A stretch of 64,000 nucleotides of DNA from Paenibacillus vini (GCF_018403325.1 NZ_BOSL01000006.1:124001-188000); one strand, 5' to 3'. Positions 35,403 to 43,874 are shown, counted from the first letter of the stretch. Program-made: numbers and translations. The notes: generated by a model not told the origin, from the letters alone.

Positions 35403-35942
35403 ATGATTATTCGATGGAGTAGGATGAAAAAACAACTTGAATCACGACTTTGTGATTCATTAAAAGGGAGAGTCTCGTATAATAACACCCGCTATCGAGG
35501 GACACATGACCAGGAAGGAAGGGCCTGGGTAACTTTTGATAATGTGATAATACATGATTTCTGCACGATTAATAGGGAGTACAAATTTAATACGTTAGCT
35601 TATAATATTAGGTCCGAAAATGATTGTCTTGATTATCGTAAACCTGAACAAAAGGACGGATATTGGAAGGCATACAGAGAAGCAGATCAAGAAATGATAA
35701 ATCAAGGCATCTATTCTCAGTACGAGTTTTATAATGCTGTTCAAGACTATTTAAACCTTTCAATTGAGGATGGGATCTCAAGTGAGGATCCTATCATAAG
35801 AGCTATTTCAATGTTTGATTATCGTTTTGGGAGGAGAAGACTTTTGGAGATAGAGGCCGACACGGATTTTGTCGTTAATAAATTCTTAAAAATAAGATTA
35901 GAGGCTGAGGGATTATTCAAAGATGAAGGAAGCTTCGCCTAA
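35403..35942 (+). CDS. SF0329-like small protein (cassette 11)
   Basis: 179 residues. The N-terminus RWSRMKKQLESRLCDSLKGRVSYNNTRYRGTHDQEGRAWVTFD resembles the SF0329 family of uncharacterised proteins that open with RWSKLKK and a similar Arg/Tyr-rich core. AAGGAGCAATATA precedes the ATG. The stop codon TAA is part of the 5' box GCCTAAC of site 12, so the gene runs directly into its attC. Confidence 0.55.
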   Translation: MIIRWSRMKKQLESRLCDSLKGRVSYNNTRYRGTHDQEGRAWVTFDNVIIHDFCTINREYKFNTLAYNIRSENDCLDYRKPEQKDGYWKAYREADQEMINQGIYSQYEFYNAVQDYLNLSIEDGISSEDPIIRAISMFDYRFGRRRLLEIEADTDFVVNKFLKIRLEAEGLFKDEGSFA

Positions 35943-36117
35943 CAATGTGTTCACGCTTCGGGGCATACGCCCCTCGGTCGCCAGAGGATTTTCGGAGAAG
36001 TTGATTCAGGCGACACATCCATTCACCCAACCGCATCGCGGCCGACCGAGATCGTGCTAGACGCACGACTCGTGCAGCTTAGGGTGAACGGACGTCGTGA
36101 ACACGGAAACGTTATAT
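35937..36117 (+). repeat. attC-like site 12
   Basis: 5' box GCCTAAC (containing the stop of the preceding gene), 3' box GTTATAT (36111). Family D, inner arms GTGTTCACG/CGTGAACAC, with an extra central hairpin. Confidence 0.87.
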
Positions 36118-36163
36118 GAAACTAGCGCAAAATTAAATATTCAACCAGTGAGGGAAATCAAAG

Positions 36164-36619
36164 ATGAGAATTATAGTGACGGGCGGAGCTATCATAAGAG
36201 ATCACCAAAATAGAATATTGTTACAGAGAAGATCCGATTATGGTGATTGGGGTCTTCCAGGTGGTGGGATGAACGCAGGTGAATCCGTTGAGGAAACAAT
36301 GATTCGTGAAGTGTTTGAAGAAACAGGATTAGAAATAAAGGAATATGATTTATATACCGTTTATAGTGGCCCGCGCATGAAGTATAGGTATCCCGATGGT
36401 AATGAAGTTATTTTTGTAATGTTCATATTTAACGTTAAAGCAGATATTGAAGGGGGAATTCTTGAGGATAAAACACTTATTTATCATGATGAAAACCATG
36501 AATCTTTAAAGCTTGAATTTAAACCCCTTGAAGAAATAGATATTGAAGAAATAAGTATAGTACAAAGACCTATATTTGAAGATTTGAAAAACGATATAAA
36601 AACAATATTAAGAACGTAA
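36164..36619 (+). CDS. NUDIX hydrolase (cassette 12)
   Basis: 151 residues. NUDIX box GGGMNAGESVEETMIREVFEETGL is complete. A GAGGGAAATCAAAG site precedes the ATG. It is related to, but clearly different from, the duplicated NUDIX protein of cassettes 6 and 14. Likely a hydrolase of nucleotide derivatives; substrate unknown. Confidence 0.88.
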   Translation: MRIIVTGGAIIRDHQNRILLQRRSDYGDWGLPGGGMNAGESVEETMIREVFEETGLEIKEYDLYTVYSGPRMKYRYPDGNEVIFVMFIFNVKADIEGGILEDKTLIYHDENHESLKLEFKPLEEIDIEEISIVQRPIFEDLKNDIKTILRT

Positions 36620-36650
36620 TGTTGGAATAAGCAAGGAAGGCACTAGCTTC

Positions 36651-36795
36651 ATATAACACAGTATTCACGCTACGGGGCTATCGCCCCTTGGTTGTCAGAT
36701 GTATAATCATGGAAGAAGCTCAGACAACAAACGCCTCAGACTAAGATAAGAGCTATCTAAGTCTGGGGCGTTTCGTGAATACAACAACGTTATCG
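36651..36795 (+). repeat. attC-like site 13
   Basis: 5' box ATATAAC, 3' box GTTATCG (36789). Family B hairpin, inner arms GTATTCACG/CGTGAATAC. CTAG and the box are complementary to the start of cassette 12. Confidence 0.88.
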
Positions 36796-36834
36796 GAAAT
36801 CGTCTTAGAGAGTTTTATTTTAGGAGGTTCGAAG

Positions 36835-37488
36835 GTGATTGAAAAATTAAAGATCGTTGCCTTAAAGGAAATAGAAGAACAAACTTTTGAACTAACTAAA
36901 TCCTATCTAACTGTAAATAAACTGGTATACAAGAATAATGAACCTCAAATTGACGACGTAATTGTTAATGAGGAAGAAGGTACAGCAGCTGTATATTTTC
37001 CTATTGAGAATGAAGAATATTACTTTGTTATTTATTTAGACATTTCGCCTCAAATCAGGGTGCGGTTTATGGGTATGAGTGCCGGAAGTCGAGTATATTT
37101 CTCTGTTTCGTCTGAAGATATTGAGTTAGAAAAACTGGTTGATGAGATCGACATAATGCCAATACGCACTTGGCAAAAGGGCACTAAAATTCCTAATCTA
37201 AAAATTGATAGATTCTATGAAGATAGTGGATTTATCTTGGAATATGATAGTAGGAGAACCGGAGAAGTAGAAGATAAATTGTTAAATATACTTGATAAGT
37301 TAGAATGCTTAAACCTTATTTCAATCGTTAAATCAGATAATATCAATCGAGTTCTTCAGGTTGTTTATTATGGATATAAAGATGAAATGTGGGGAATAAA
37401 CCTTAATCCAATAATTATTAAGAAATTATCAATGCTTAATACATACTTAGATATAGATTTATATGCTAGTGGACCTAATTTGGAGTAA
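36835..37488 (+). CDS. Unknown protein (cassette 13)
   Basis: 217 residues from GTG 36835 with AGGAGG eight bases upstream (36822-36827); the frame extends upstream into site 13 and should not be used. A two-domain look: VYFPIENEEYYFVIYLDISPQIRVRFMGMSAGSRVYFSVSSED, then a second part with YDSRRTGEVEDKLLNILDKLE. No recognised family. Probably cytoplasmic. Confidence 0.65.
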   Translation: MIEKLKIVALKEIEEQTFELTKSYLTVNKLVYKNNEPQIDDVIVNEEEGTAAVYFPIENEEYYFVIYLDISPQIRVRFMGMSAGSRVYFSVSSEDIELEKLVDEIDIMPIRTWQKGTKIPNLKIDRFYEDSGFILEYDSRRTGEVEDKLLNILDKLECLNLISIVKSDNINRVLQVVYYGYKDEMWGINLNPIIIKKLSMLNTYLDIDLYASGPNLE

Positions 37489-37510
37489 TTCAATGAAGAA
37501 AGACGACATC

Positions 37511-37681
37511 CGATAACATCATATCCACGCATCGGAGCCTGACGGCTCCTCGGTCCGCCCGAAGGGGAGTAGGCAGGGAGATGGAATCAGGCGGACACAT
37601 CCGCACCGACTAACCGCATTGCGGCCGGCTCCTGGCGGAGCCTTAAGTCGGTGGGACGTCGTGGATACAGGAACGTTAGGC
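37511..37681 (+). repeat. attC-like site 14
   Basis: 5' box CGATAAC, 3' box GTTAGGC (37675). Family D with inner arms TATCCACG/CGTGGATA, another compensated variant. AAGACGA before the box pairs with TCGTCTT at the start of cassette 13. Confidence 0.88.
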
Positions 37682-37729
37682 GAAATCGTCAAAAATCTCA
37701 TTACTAACACTAGAAAGTTGGTATCGAAG

Positions 37730-38155
37730 ATGAGCATACAGATTAAATGCGTTGCAGGAGTAATTATGCTAGACGGAATGAATAAAGTGTTACTACAAAG
37801 AAGAGGGGATGATAACAACTGGTGTATACCTGGTGGTGGAATGGATCTAGGAGAGACAGTTGAAGAGACTGCAAAACGAGAGGTTTACGAAGAGACAGGA
37901 CTCGTTATTGATGAGATGAAGCTATTTAATGTGTATTCTGGTGAAAGTCAGCATCATATATATCCTGATGGAAATGAATTTTATTTTGTGAATGTCGTTT
38001 ATGTAAGCAGAGCATATAAGGGAGAGGTATTAATAGATGGGGAGGAAACAAAGGAGTTAAAATATTTTGATATATACGAACTTCCTCAAACCCTTTCAAA
38101 GACGAATGTACCTGTTTTTGAAGATTTAAGAAGAAGATTAAGTGAAATTAAGTAA
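37730..38155 (+). CDS. NUDIX hydrolase (cassette 14, second near-identical copy)
   Basis: 141 residues from ATG 37730, differing from the cassette 6 product by Asn for Tyr in the DDNNW segment. The NUDIX box GGGMDLGETVEETAKREVYEETGL is intact. Identity between the two copies begins at AACG|TTAGG and ends at AACG|TTAT, the predicted recombination points, which identifies the duplicated unit as one cassette. Confidence 0.88.
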   Translation: MSIQIKCVAGVIMLDGMNKVLLQRRGDDNNWCIPGGGMDLGETVEETAKREVYEETGLVIDEMKLFNVYSGESQHHIYPDGNEFYFVNVVYVSRAYKGEVLIDGEETKELKYFDIYELPQTLSKTNVPVFEDLRRRLSEIK

Positions 38156-38197
38156 TACATATTACATACATGATTATTCAATGAAGTTGACGACATC

Positions 38198-38355
38198 GCC
38201 TAACACCACATTCCTACTGCGGGCATTCGCCCTTGATCGCCAAGAGGGATAACAGAGAAGTTAGTTCAGGCGATACATTCAACCAGCTAAGTCTGACGAC
38301 CCGTTCCCTGCGGTCACTTAAGCTGCTTGAACGTCAGGAATGCCAAACGTTATGC
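38198..38355 (+). repeat. attC-like site 15
   Basis: 5' box GCCTAAC, 3' box GTTATGC (38349). Family C, same as site 7 as far as I can see up to the 3' box. Confidence 0.88.
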
Positions 38356-38401
38356 GAAACCAACGAGATATTTAAACAATAATACTACTGGAGGGATCTC
38401 A

Positions 38402-38986
38402 ATGAAAGATATCATGCTCAATAATTATTTCTGGCAAGATGGAGTAATTAGATTACGTGCAGTACAACTTGAGGACTGGGAAGAGCATTATTACAATCGT
38501 TTTGATACACCAGCACGAAGGCTAGTTGATTATCAAGTAGAATTACCTCCAACAAAGCTTGAAGCTAAAAATTTTGCAGAGGAATTCGTAGATTTTACAA
38601 ATAAACATGTCAGGATCATGTTCACAATTGAAAATTTAAGTGGCGATAATTTAGGAGGAATCAACCTAAGTGGCATTGATGAAAGAAATGGTACCTTTGG
38701 TATTGGTATTCAGATTAATCAGGACCGCAGAGGTAATGGTTATGGAGCTAGGGCAATGAGAATTGTATTAAGATACGCATTTTTCGAACGAAGGCTTCAT
38801 AAGTTTAATGTCTCTGTTCTTGAAGGCAACGATGCTTCTTCGAAGATGATGAGGAAATTAGGATGTAAACAAGAAGGTGTACGTCGACAAGTTGTCTATA
38901 CTAGTGGCCGGTATCATAATGAAATTTTATATGGAATGACTAGAGAAGAATTTGAGGAAGCGGAAGGCAAAGATATACTTAGCTAA
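38402..38986 (+). CDS. GNAT-family N-acetyltransferase (cassette 15)
   Basis: 194 residues from ATG 38402 behind CTGGAGGGATC; the upstream frame is attC sequence. The RimJ/RimL-like core includes GIGIQINQDRRGNGYGARAMRI and NASSKMMRKLGCKQEGVRRQ-type segments for acetyl-CoA binding and the C-terminal strand. Its extended N-terminus (YFWQDGVIRLRAVQLEDWEEHY) is like spermidine acetyltransferase-type proteins. Substrate unknown. Confidence 0.85.
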   Translation: MKDIMLNNYFWQDGVIRLRAVQLEDWEEHYYNRFDTPARRLVDYQVELPPTKLEAKNFAEEFVDFTNKHVRIMFTIENLSGDNLGGINLSGIDERNGTFGIGIQINQDRRGNGYGARAMRIVLRYAFFERRLHKFNVSVLEGNDASSKMMRKLGCKQEGVRRQVVYTSGRYHNEILYGMTREEFEEAEGKDILS

Positions 38987-39007
38987 TTCAGAGAAGTCGT
39001 TGGCATC

Positions 39008-39155
39008 GCATAACACCATATTAACGTTGCAGGGCTTTCACCCTTGTGTTGTCAGGATGTATAATCATGGAAGAAGCTCAGACAACAAACGTCCCAGCCT
39101 AAGATATAAGAGCTATCTAAGGCTGGGGCGTTTCGTGAATATAAGAACGTTAGGC
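39008..39155 (+). repeat. attC-like site 16
   Basis: 5' box GCATAAC, 3' box GTTAGGC (39149). Family B, inner arms ATATT/AATAT. TCGTTGG before the box pairs with CCAACGA at the start of cassette 15. Confidence 0.88.
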
Positions 39156-39193
39156 GAAACCGCCAAGTAGATAAATATGAGAGGTGAATTAGT

Positions 39194-39565
39194 TTGAAAA
39201 ACAAAAGAATTCTTTTGTGTTTTATACTTCTATTTATTATGATTTCAGGATGTAGATCTCAAGAAAGTCCAAGCTCTGAGGGGAGTTCAGCCGACTGGGC
39301 ATATTACTTTGTTGTCTGGAACGGGGACATATATGAAGTGCTAAATGAAGAAGTAAATAATAGTGAAATTGAGGAAGCGATAGGGGAAGTTAAACAGTAC
39401 TCTGATTATGAGGGCATTTACTCAGATGGATTTTCAAATAAATATCAGGTAGGAACAAAACTATATAAAATTAAGGGACTAGAAACATCAGAGAATATTG
39501 CAATTGAAACAAAAGAAGGACATTATATAAAAGCTAAAGGCAAAGGAAAATACAACAGTAAATAA
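39194..39565 (+). CDS. Small lipoprotein (cassette 16)
   Basis: 123 residues from TTG 39194 behind GAGAGGTGAA. Signal ILLCFILLFIMISGC with lipidated Cys20, then a Ser-rich linker and a short domain of about 90 residues (YYFVVWNGDIYEVLNEE). No family recognised; probably a surface lipoprotein. Confidence 0.72.
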   Translation: MKNKRILLCFILLFIMISGCRSQESPSSEGSSADWAYYFVVWNGDIYEVLNEEVNNSEIEEAIGEVKQYSDYEGIYSDGFSNKYQVGTKLYKIKGLETSENIAIETKEGHYIKAKGKGKYNSK

Positions 39566-39593
39566 GTAATGTGGGTATATTCAAGGCGGCATC

Positions 39594-39753
39594 GCCTAAC
39601 ACCGTATCTACGCTGTGGGCTACGCCCTTGGTTCGCAAGAAATGTAGGCATAGTAGTGGACTCTGCGAACAACCCTGCGAGGGTAAGTCCGTCGGACCCG
39701 GTCGCATATGCTCCCTTAAGCTTCTCGGGTTCATAGATACAAGAACGTTATAC
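39594..39753 (+). repeat. attC-like site 17
   Basis: 5' box GCCTAAC, 3' box GTTATAC (39747). Family A, inner arms GTATCTA/TAGATAC, a compensated variant. Confidence 0.88.
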
Positions 39754-39808
39754 GCAATTACTCGAAAGACAAAAATAACCCATAATAGATCCAAGATCAA
39801 AGTAAGGG

Positions 39809-40072
39809 TTATTTGTACACATCGCCTCTTGGTCCTACCGTAACTACAAATACAACCAAGATATCGTCTTTAATTGTGTATAAGATTCGATAAGTTCCTA
39901 CTCTTAAGCGGTAAAGGTTAGGTCTACCTTGCATCTTTTTTATATCAAGTTCAGGATGCCTGGGATTCTCTGTGAGTATTGTCAAGTGGTTCAGAATTCT
40001 AATTTTGGTTGGCTTGTCTAGTTTGCGAAGATACTTCTCTGAATCTGTACTTAACTCAATTTTGTAATTCAT
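39809..40072 (-). CDS. RelE/ParE-family toxin (cassette 17)
   Basis: 87 residues with the RelE/ParE fold pattern: KIELSTDSEKYLRKLDK helix, then LYRLRVGTYRILYTIKDDILVVFVVTVGPRGDVYK. Toxins of this family are mRNA interferases or gyrase poisons; which one is not clear. It overlaps the upstream antitoxin gene by 17 bp. It is transcribed against the direction of the array. Confidence 0.85.
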   Translation of the reverse strand: MNYKIELSTDSEKYLRKLDKPTKIRILNHLTILTENPRHPELDIKKMQGRPNLYRLRVGTYRILYTIKDDILVVFVVTVGPRGDVYK

Positions 40073-40292
40073 GCTTGATATCCTTTAGGCTGATGGTTCG
40101 TCCCGCCTTAAATTCTAACTCCGCCTTATCAATAGCCTTCAGGTCGTCTTCAGTAAGTTCCTCATCATCGTAAGGGATATGAGCATCAAGCGGGTTACTT
40201 AGGAGACGTTTTAAGAAATCAGTGACTAGCGGAATGTCTTTGTCAGATAATTGCTGTATTAAATTTGCAAGTTCTTTCTTAGAAACAGCCAT
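40056..40292 (-). CDS. Antitoxin of the RelE/ParE pair (cassette 17)
   Basis: 78 residues from ATG 40292 with AAAGGAGC upstream. An N-terminal helical part (KKELANLIQQLSDKDIPLVTDFLKRLL) is followed by an acidic C-terminal tail (DDEELTEDDLKAIDKAELEF) that would wrap the toxin. AT-rich DNA with TTATAAATGTATA just upstream on the minus strand probably gives the pair its own promoter, as needed for an inverted cassette. Confidence 0.8.
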   Translation of the reverse strand: MAVSKKELANLIQQLSDKDIPLVTDFLKRLLSNPLDAHIPYDDEELTEDDLKAIDKAELEFKAGRTISLKDIKHELQN

Positions 40293-40397
40293 GTAGACAG
40301 CTCCTTTCAATACGAATGTACCCAAAGAAAATCAGGGATATACATTTATAATAACATAATTAGGTGCGGGGGTTAATTCGAAGATGCGAGTAACTGC

Positions 40398-40539
40398 GTA
40401 TAACACCATATTCACGCGTCGGGCATTCGCCCTCGGTTGCTGGGGTGGATTTCGGGGAAGCTGGATCAGGCGACTACCCTGCACTGGCTAAGTCCGTCGG
40501 ACCCGGCGCATTCGCACCTTAAGCCAGTGAGGGTTCGTG
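40398..40539 (+). repeat. attC-like site 18, 3' end missing
   Basis: 5' box GTATAAC and family A centre are present; after GGGTTCGTG the sequence departs, so the inner arm and 3' box are lost. The 5' box and GAGTAA-CT-GC are complementary to the start of cassette 17. Confidence 0.85.
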
Positions 40540-40603
40540 TCAAATCAAGAATTTGTGATCCATCTTCGCCGGGACCCATTAATAAGAGTGAGACGTAGTA
40601 GTA

Positions 40604-40976
40604 ATGAAAATTAACTATGATGGACAGTTAATTACGACGTCGCTTACCGTTACATTCAGAGGAAGAGTGTTTTAAGATAGATGATGTGATGATAGATACA
40701 GGGTCCTCACATACTATAATTAGTCCTGATATTTTGGAGGAAATAGGTGTGATCTACGAAACAGGGGATTTTATATATGAAGCATACGGGATTGGGGGAA
40801 GCGTTCCTTTCTATACAAAAATTATGGACAGGGTTGAGATAGGTAAAAGAAGCATTGAAAATATAGAAATAGATGTTGGTATACTGCCGAAGGACCATAA
40901 AGGGTTGCTCGGATTGGATATTCTTAAACAACACAGCTTTATTATTGACTTGAAAACATTAGAATTACGAACTTAA
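40604..40976 (+). pseudogene. Retropepsin-like aspartic protease, frameshifted
   Basis: The first frame starts at ATG 40604 and reads MKINYDGQLITTSLTVTFRGRVF before a stop at 40673-40675; the second frame continues KIDDVMIDTGSSHTIISPDI to 40976. Removing one T from the TTTT run at the junction joins them into a normal retropepsin-like protein of about 123 residues with the active-site DTGSS. It lies between a truncated attC and site 19, so the cassette has lost its left end. Confidence 0.75.
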
Positions 40977-41027
40977 CCAATAGAATGAATGACATTAATA
41001 AGAGGAATCGGAGAAGTCGCCGACATC

Positions 41028-41172
41028 ATATAACAATACATCTACGCTGCGGGGCATTCGCCCCTTGGTTGTTAGGTGTGACAGCATAGAAGAATATTCA
41101 GACAACACACGACCCGACCTAAGATAAGAGTTATCTAAGGTCGGGTCGCGTCGTGGATACGGAATGTTATAA
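41028..41172 (+). repeat. attC-like site 19
   Basis: 5' box ATATAAC, 3' box GTTATAA (41166), with GGAAT in place of the usual AAC before the cut. Family B hairpin; inner arms ATCTACG/CGTGGAT. Confidence 0.82.
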
Positions 41173-41329
41173 GAAATCAGCGTAAAAACTTGAAAGAACA
41201 AAAGACAAGCCCTTAAATAATTAAACTAGCGGGCGGGATAATAGTGATTAAACCCATGGTATGATGTGGTAAATGGGTCAAGGTCAGGTGAGTAGATTTT
41301 CTATTTTGCAAGGGAGTCGATAAAGGGAT

Positions 41330-42244
41330 ATGGGAAGTTCGAATCAATGGGATGCAGAATGGGAAGTATCAGAAGAATTGGCGAATAAATTAATAAGCAA
41401 TCAATTCCCGCAGTTAGCTTCAAAAAGCGTACAAAAACTAGGTCATGGCTGGGATAATACGGTTTATCTTGTCGGGACCGAATATGTATTTAGATTTCCA
41501 AGAAGAAAAGTTGCAATTAATTCTTTAAGGATGGAAGGGAAGATACTGCCTAAGCTTAAAGACTATTGTTCGATTGCATATTCGATACCGTTATTTTTTG
41601 GTGTTGGGGATTATGGCTATCCAGCACCCTTCCTAGGCTACCCTTATTTATCCGGAGAGTTTCCAATCGGATTAACTGACAAGCAACGTGCGCTTTCAGC
41701 AAGAACGCTCGCGATATTTCTTAAAAGCTTACATGCATTCCCTGTGCAAATTGCTCAAAAAAATGGAGTTCAACATGATCATAGAAATCTGACTGATATT
41801 GCAATGCGTAAAGAAAAGATGCATAAATTCCTTTCCGACATTGCCCTTCATTTTAGTGAAGAGGAGTATCGTGCATTATCGAATTATTTGGAACAGCTTA
41901 GAACTGAAAAAGTGAAGCGAAAGTATACGTTCCTTCATGGAGACCTTCATTTTAAAAATATGCTGGTAGATGAGAAAGGAAAAGTTTCGGGGATTATCGA
42001 CTGGGGGGATATCAACATAGGACATCCTGCTTGTGACTTGAATGTTGTATATAGCTTTTTACCCCCGGATGCGCGTACAAACTTTTTCAAAGTATATGGG
42101 GAAGTTGATGAAGAAACGAAGATTTTAGCTCGATTGATTGCCGTATATATCCCCATTTTAATCATGATGCAAGCAATTGATCATAATGATGAGAGGTTAA
42201 TTGATGAAGCAAAGGCGAACATAAATCGTGCTCTCTCTGATTAA
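41330..42244 (+). CDS. APH-family phosphotransferase (cassette 19)
   Basis: 304 residues with the aminoglycoside/macrolide phosphotransferase fold: LGHGWDNTVYLVG nucleotide loop, FRFPRR strand, HGDLHFKNML catalytic loop (Asp of HGD, Asn) and GIIDWGD metal Asp. Similar to macrolide 2'-phosphotransferase-like and uncharacterised kinases, so a resistance role is possible but not shown. The gene ends eight bases before a half attC site. Confidence 0.82.
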   Translation: MGSSNQWDAEWEVSEELANKLISNQFPQLASKSVQKLGHGWDNTVYLVGTEYVFRFPRRKVAINSLRMEGKILPKLKDYCSIAYSIPLFFGVGDYGYPAPFLGYPYLSGEFPIGLTDKQRALSARTLAIFLKSLHAFPVQIAQKNGVQHDHRNLTDIAMRKEKMHKFLSDIALHFSEEEYRALSNYLEQLRTEKVKRKYTFLHGDLHFKNMLVDEKGKVSGIIDWGDINIGHPACDLNVVYSFLPPDARTNFFKVYGEVDEETKILARLIAVYIPILIMMQAIDHNDERLIDEAKANINRALSD

Positions 42245-42251
42245 GATATTA

Positions 42252-42284
42252 CGGGAGTTCGTGAATATACGAGGAACGTTATGT
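42252..42284 (+). repeat. Half attC-like site 20 (3' half only)
   Basis: GGGAGTTCGTGAATATAC...AACGTTATGT is the right half of a family A site without 5' box. A deletion fused the phosphotransferase gene to this half. Confidence 0.75.
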
Positions 42285-42393
42285 ACAATTACTGCAAACC
42301 TAAAGAAAGAAATAAGTGAAATATATATTACAACAATGAAATGTAAAGCAAATTACTAAGATTAGAATGGATGATAAATAATTATTAGGGTGG

Positions 42394-42819
42394 GTGAAAT
42401 CCTTGAGTATTGTTTTTAACGACTCAATTAAAGATTTACCATCCGACCAGTTGCATGGACTATTTATGTCGGTCGGCTGGTCAGACGGTAGGGAAACTAT
42501 TGAAATGCTGAAGTGTTTTAATTTACCGTTTAAAAATTCAACTTTAGTAATCTCTGCATGGAATGATGATAGATTAATTGGTTTTGTAAGAGTACTGAGT
42601 GATAAAATTTTCAGATCAATAATTTATGATTTGGCTATTGATCCGGAATTTCAAGACCAAGGAATAGGACGTGAATTAATAAAGCGATGTGTTGAACATT
42701 TTCCGGATTCGGAATGGTTGGTTCAAACAACAGAAAAGATCTCTGGTTATTATGAAAAGATAGGATTCAAAAGACAAAATGATGTTTTTTTGAGTATTCC
42801 TTCTAAGTGGTTTGAATAA
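42394..42819 (+). CDS. GNAT-family N-acetyltransferase (cassette 20)
   Basis: 141 residues from GTG 42394 (or TTG 42403); the ribosome binding site is weak. The core DLAIDPEFQDQGIGRELIKRCVEHF binds acetyl-CoA and ISGYYEKIGFKRQ closes the fold. The N-terminus LPSDQLHGLFMSVGWS resembles the cassette 4 protein (SREQLQNLFKSLDW), so the two are related. Substrate unknown. Confidence 0.85.
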   Translation: MKSLSIVFNDSIKDLPSDQLHGLFMSVGWSDGRETIEMLKCFNLPFKNSTLVISAWNDDRLIGFVRVLSDKIFRSIIYDLAIDPEFQDQGIGRELIKRCVEHFPDSEWLVQTTEKISGYYEKIGFKRQNDVFLSIPSKWFE

Positions 42820-43045
42820 CATCGACTAAGGATGAAAAAGAGTAGTTTAAGAGAGAGGCATTAACTAGTTTCCGCCTTATTTCTGAGCAATCTAGTCCCG
42901 TAAGCAGAAAACATTGATGATGATGTGGTTGCCGGGACCACTGTGCCTGATTGGTAGGATGCTTAAGTGCGTATTTTTTTATAAGGAAGTGTAAGAAGAG
43001 TAATAAATAAACCTGGCTAGATTATTCGAAGAAGGCAGTAACTGC
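42820..43045. other. Non-coding stretch in cassette 20
   Basis: No reading frame, attC box or terminator of note. It contains a T-rich run (TTTTTTT near 42974) without a good stem. Confidence 0.5.
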
Positions 43046-43204
43046 AGATAACACAGTATTCACGCTGCTGGCCTAATTGCCCTTGGTCTCCAAGAGGCAT
43101 TTCGTAGAAGCGGATTCAGCAGACAACCCTGCGAGACTAAGTGGCGGTGCCACCCGGCCTTAAGGCCTTAAGCCTCTCGGGTTCGTGAATACAAAACGTT
43201 ATAG
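43046..43204 (+). repeat. attC-like site 21
   Basis: 5' box AGATAAC, 3' box GTTATAG (43198). Family A, inner arms GTATTCACG/CGTGAATAC. GCAGTAA before the box is complementary to TTACTGC at the start of cassette 20, which identifies both ends although the boxes have diverged. Confidence 0.85.
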
Positions 43205-43242
43205 GAAATTATCGCTAACAATATATTTTGAAGGGGGTTTCT

Positions 43243-43836
43243 ATGAAGACATTAGACTACATTTCCGCTAATGCTGAAGTTGGAGTTGGTTTAGAACTAC
43301 GTTTAAGAACAGGTCAGTATGTTTTCTTTTTACCAGGGAAAAGGCATATGAGGGACGAGGCAATCAATGAAGTATTTTATGCGGGAATCGGAGGGCATCT
43401 AGAGCCAGGGGAGGACTTATTAGAATGTGGAAAGCGGGAAGCTCAAGAAGAAATTGGGCTGTCAATTGAATATGAAGGCAGTAAAAGTACGGTATATATT
43501 GATTCAAATAAAAATATCCGAACGATCGAAGTTGATGATTCGATAAAACCGTTGGCAATATTCGAGATGATTCATCCCGACGGCAGTCCCAAACCGGGGG
43601 GAATATACCATATTGTAGTTTTTAAAGCTCTAATTGATATTGAGCCACATAGATTTCAATTCGAAGAGGTTTCTGGATTGATTTTACTCAATAAAGAACA
43701 AATGCTAAACGGGAATCGGAGAGCCACTATACAACAGTTATTAGACGAAGGCGCTAAAGTAATAGGCTCTAACATCAGCATGGGAACAGTCATATATCCG
43801 ATTGGGACAGCAGAAGCGTTGACACTTATTAGGTGA
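43243..43836 (+). CDS. NUDIX hydrolase (cassette 21)
   Basis: 197 residues from ATG 43243 behind GAAGGGGG. NUDIX box GGHLEPGEDLLECGKREAQEEIGL is complete. It is longer than the other two NUDIX proteins, with an N-terminal FFLPGKRHMRDE segment and a C-terminal extension. Substrate unknown. Confidence 0.85.
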   Translation: MKTLDYISANAEVGVGLELRLRTGQYVFFLPGKRHMRDEAINEVFYAGIGGHLEPGEDLLECGKREAQEEIGLSIEYEGSKSTVYIDSNKNIRTIEVDDSIKPLAIFEMIHPDGSPKPGGIYHIVVFKALIDIEPHRFQFEEVSGLILLNKEQMLNGNRRATIQQLLDEGAKVIGSNISMGTVIYPIGTAEALTLIR

Positions 43837-43874
43837 AATAATTTGAATAAATGATCGAAGAAGGCGATAACATC

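Noticed and set aside
41330-42244. Phosphotransferase as a proven antibiotic-resistance cassette
   Set aside because: Only the general APH fold is supported; many such kinases act on other substrates.
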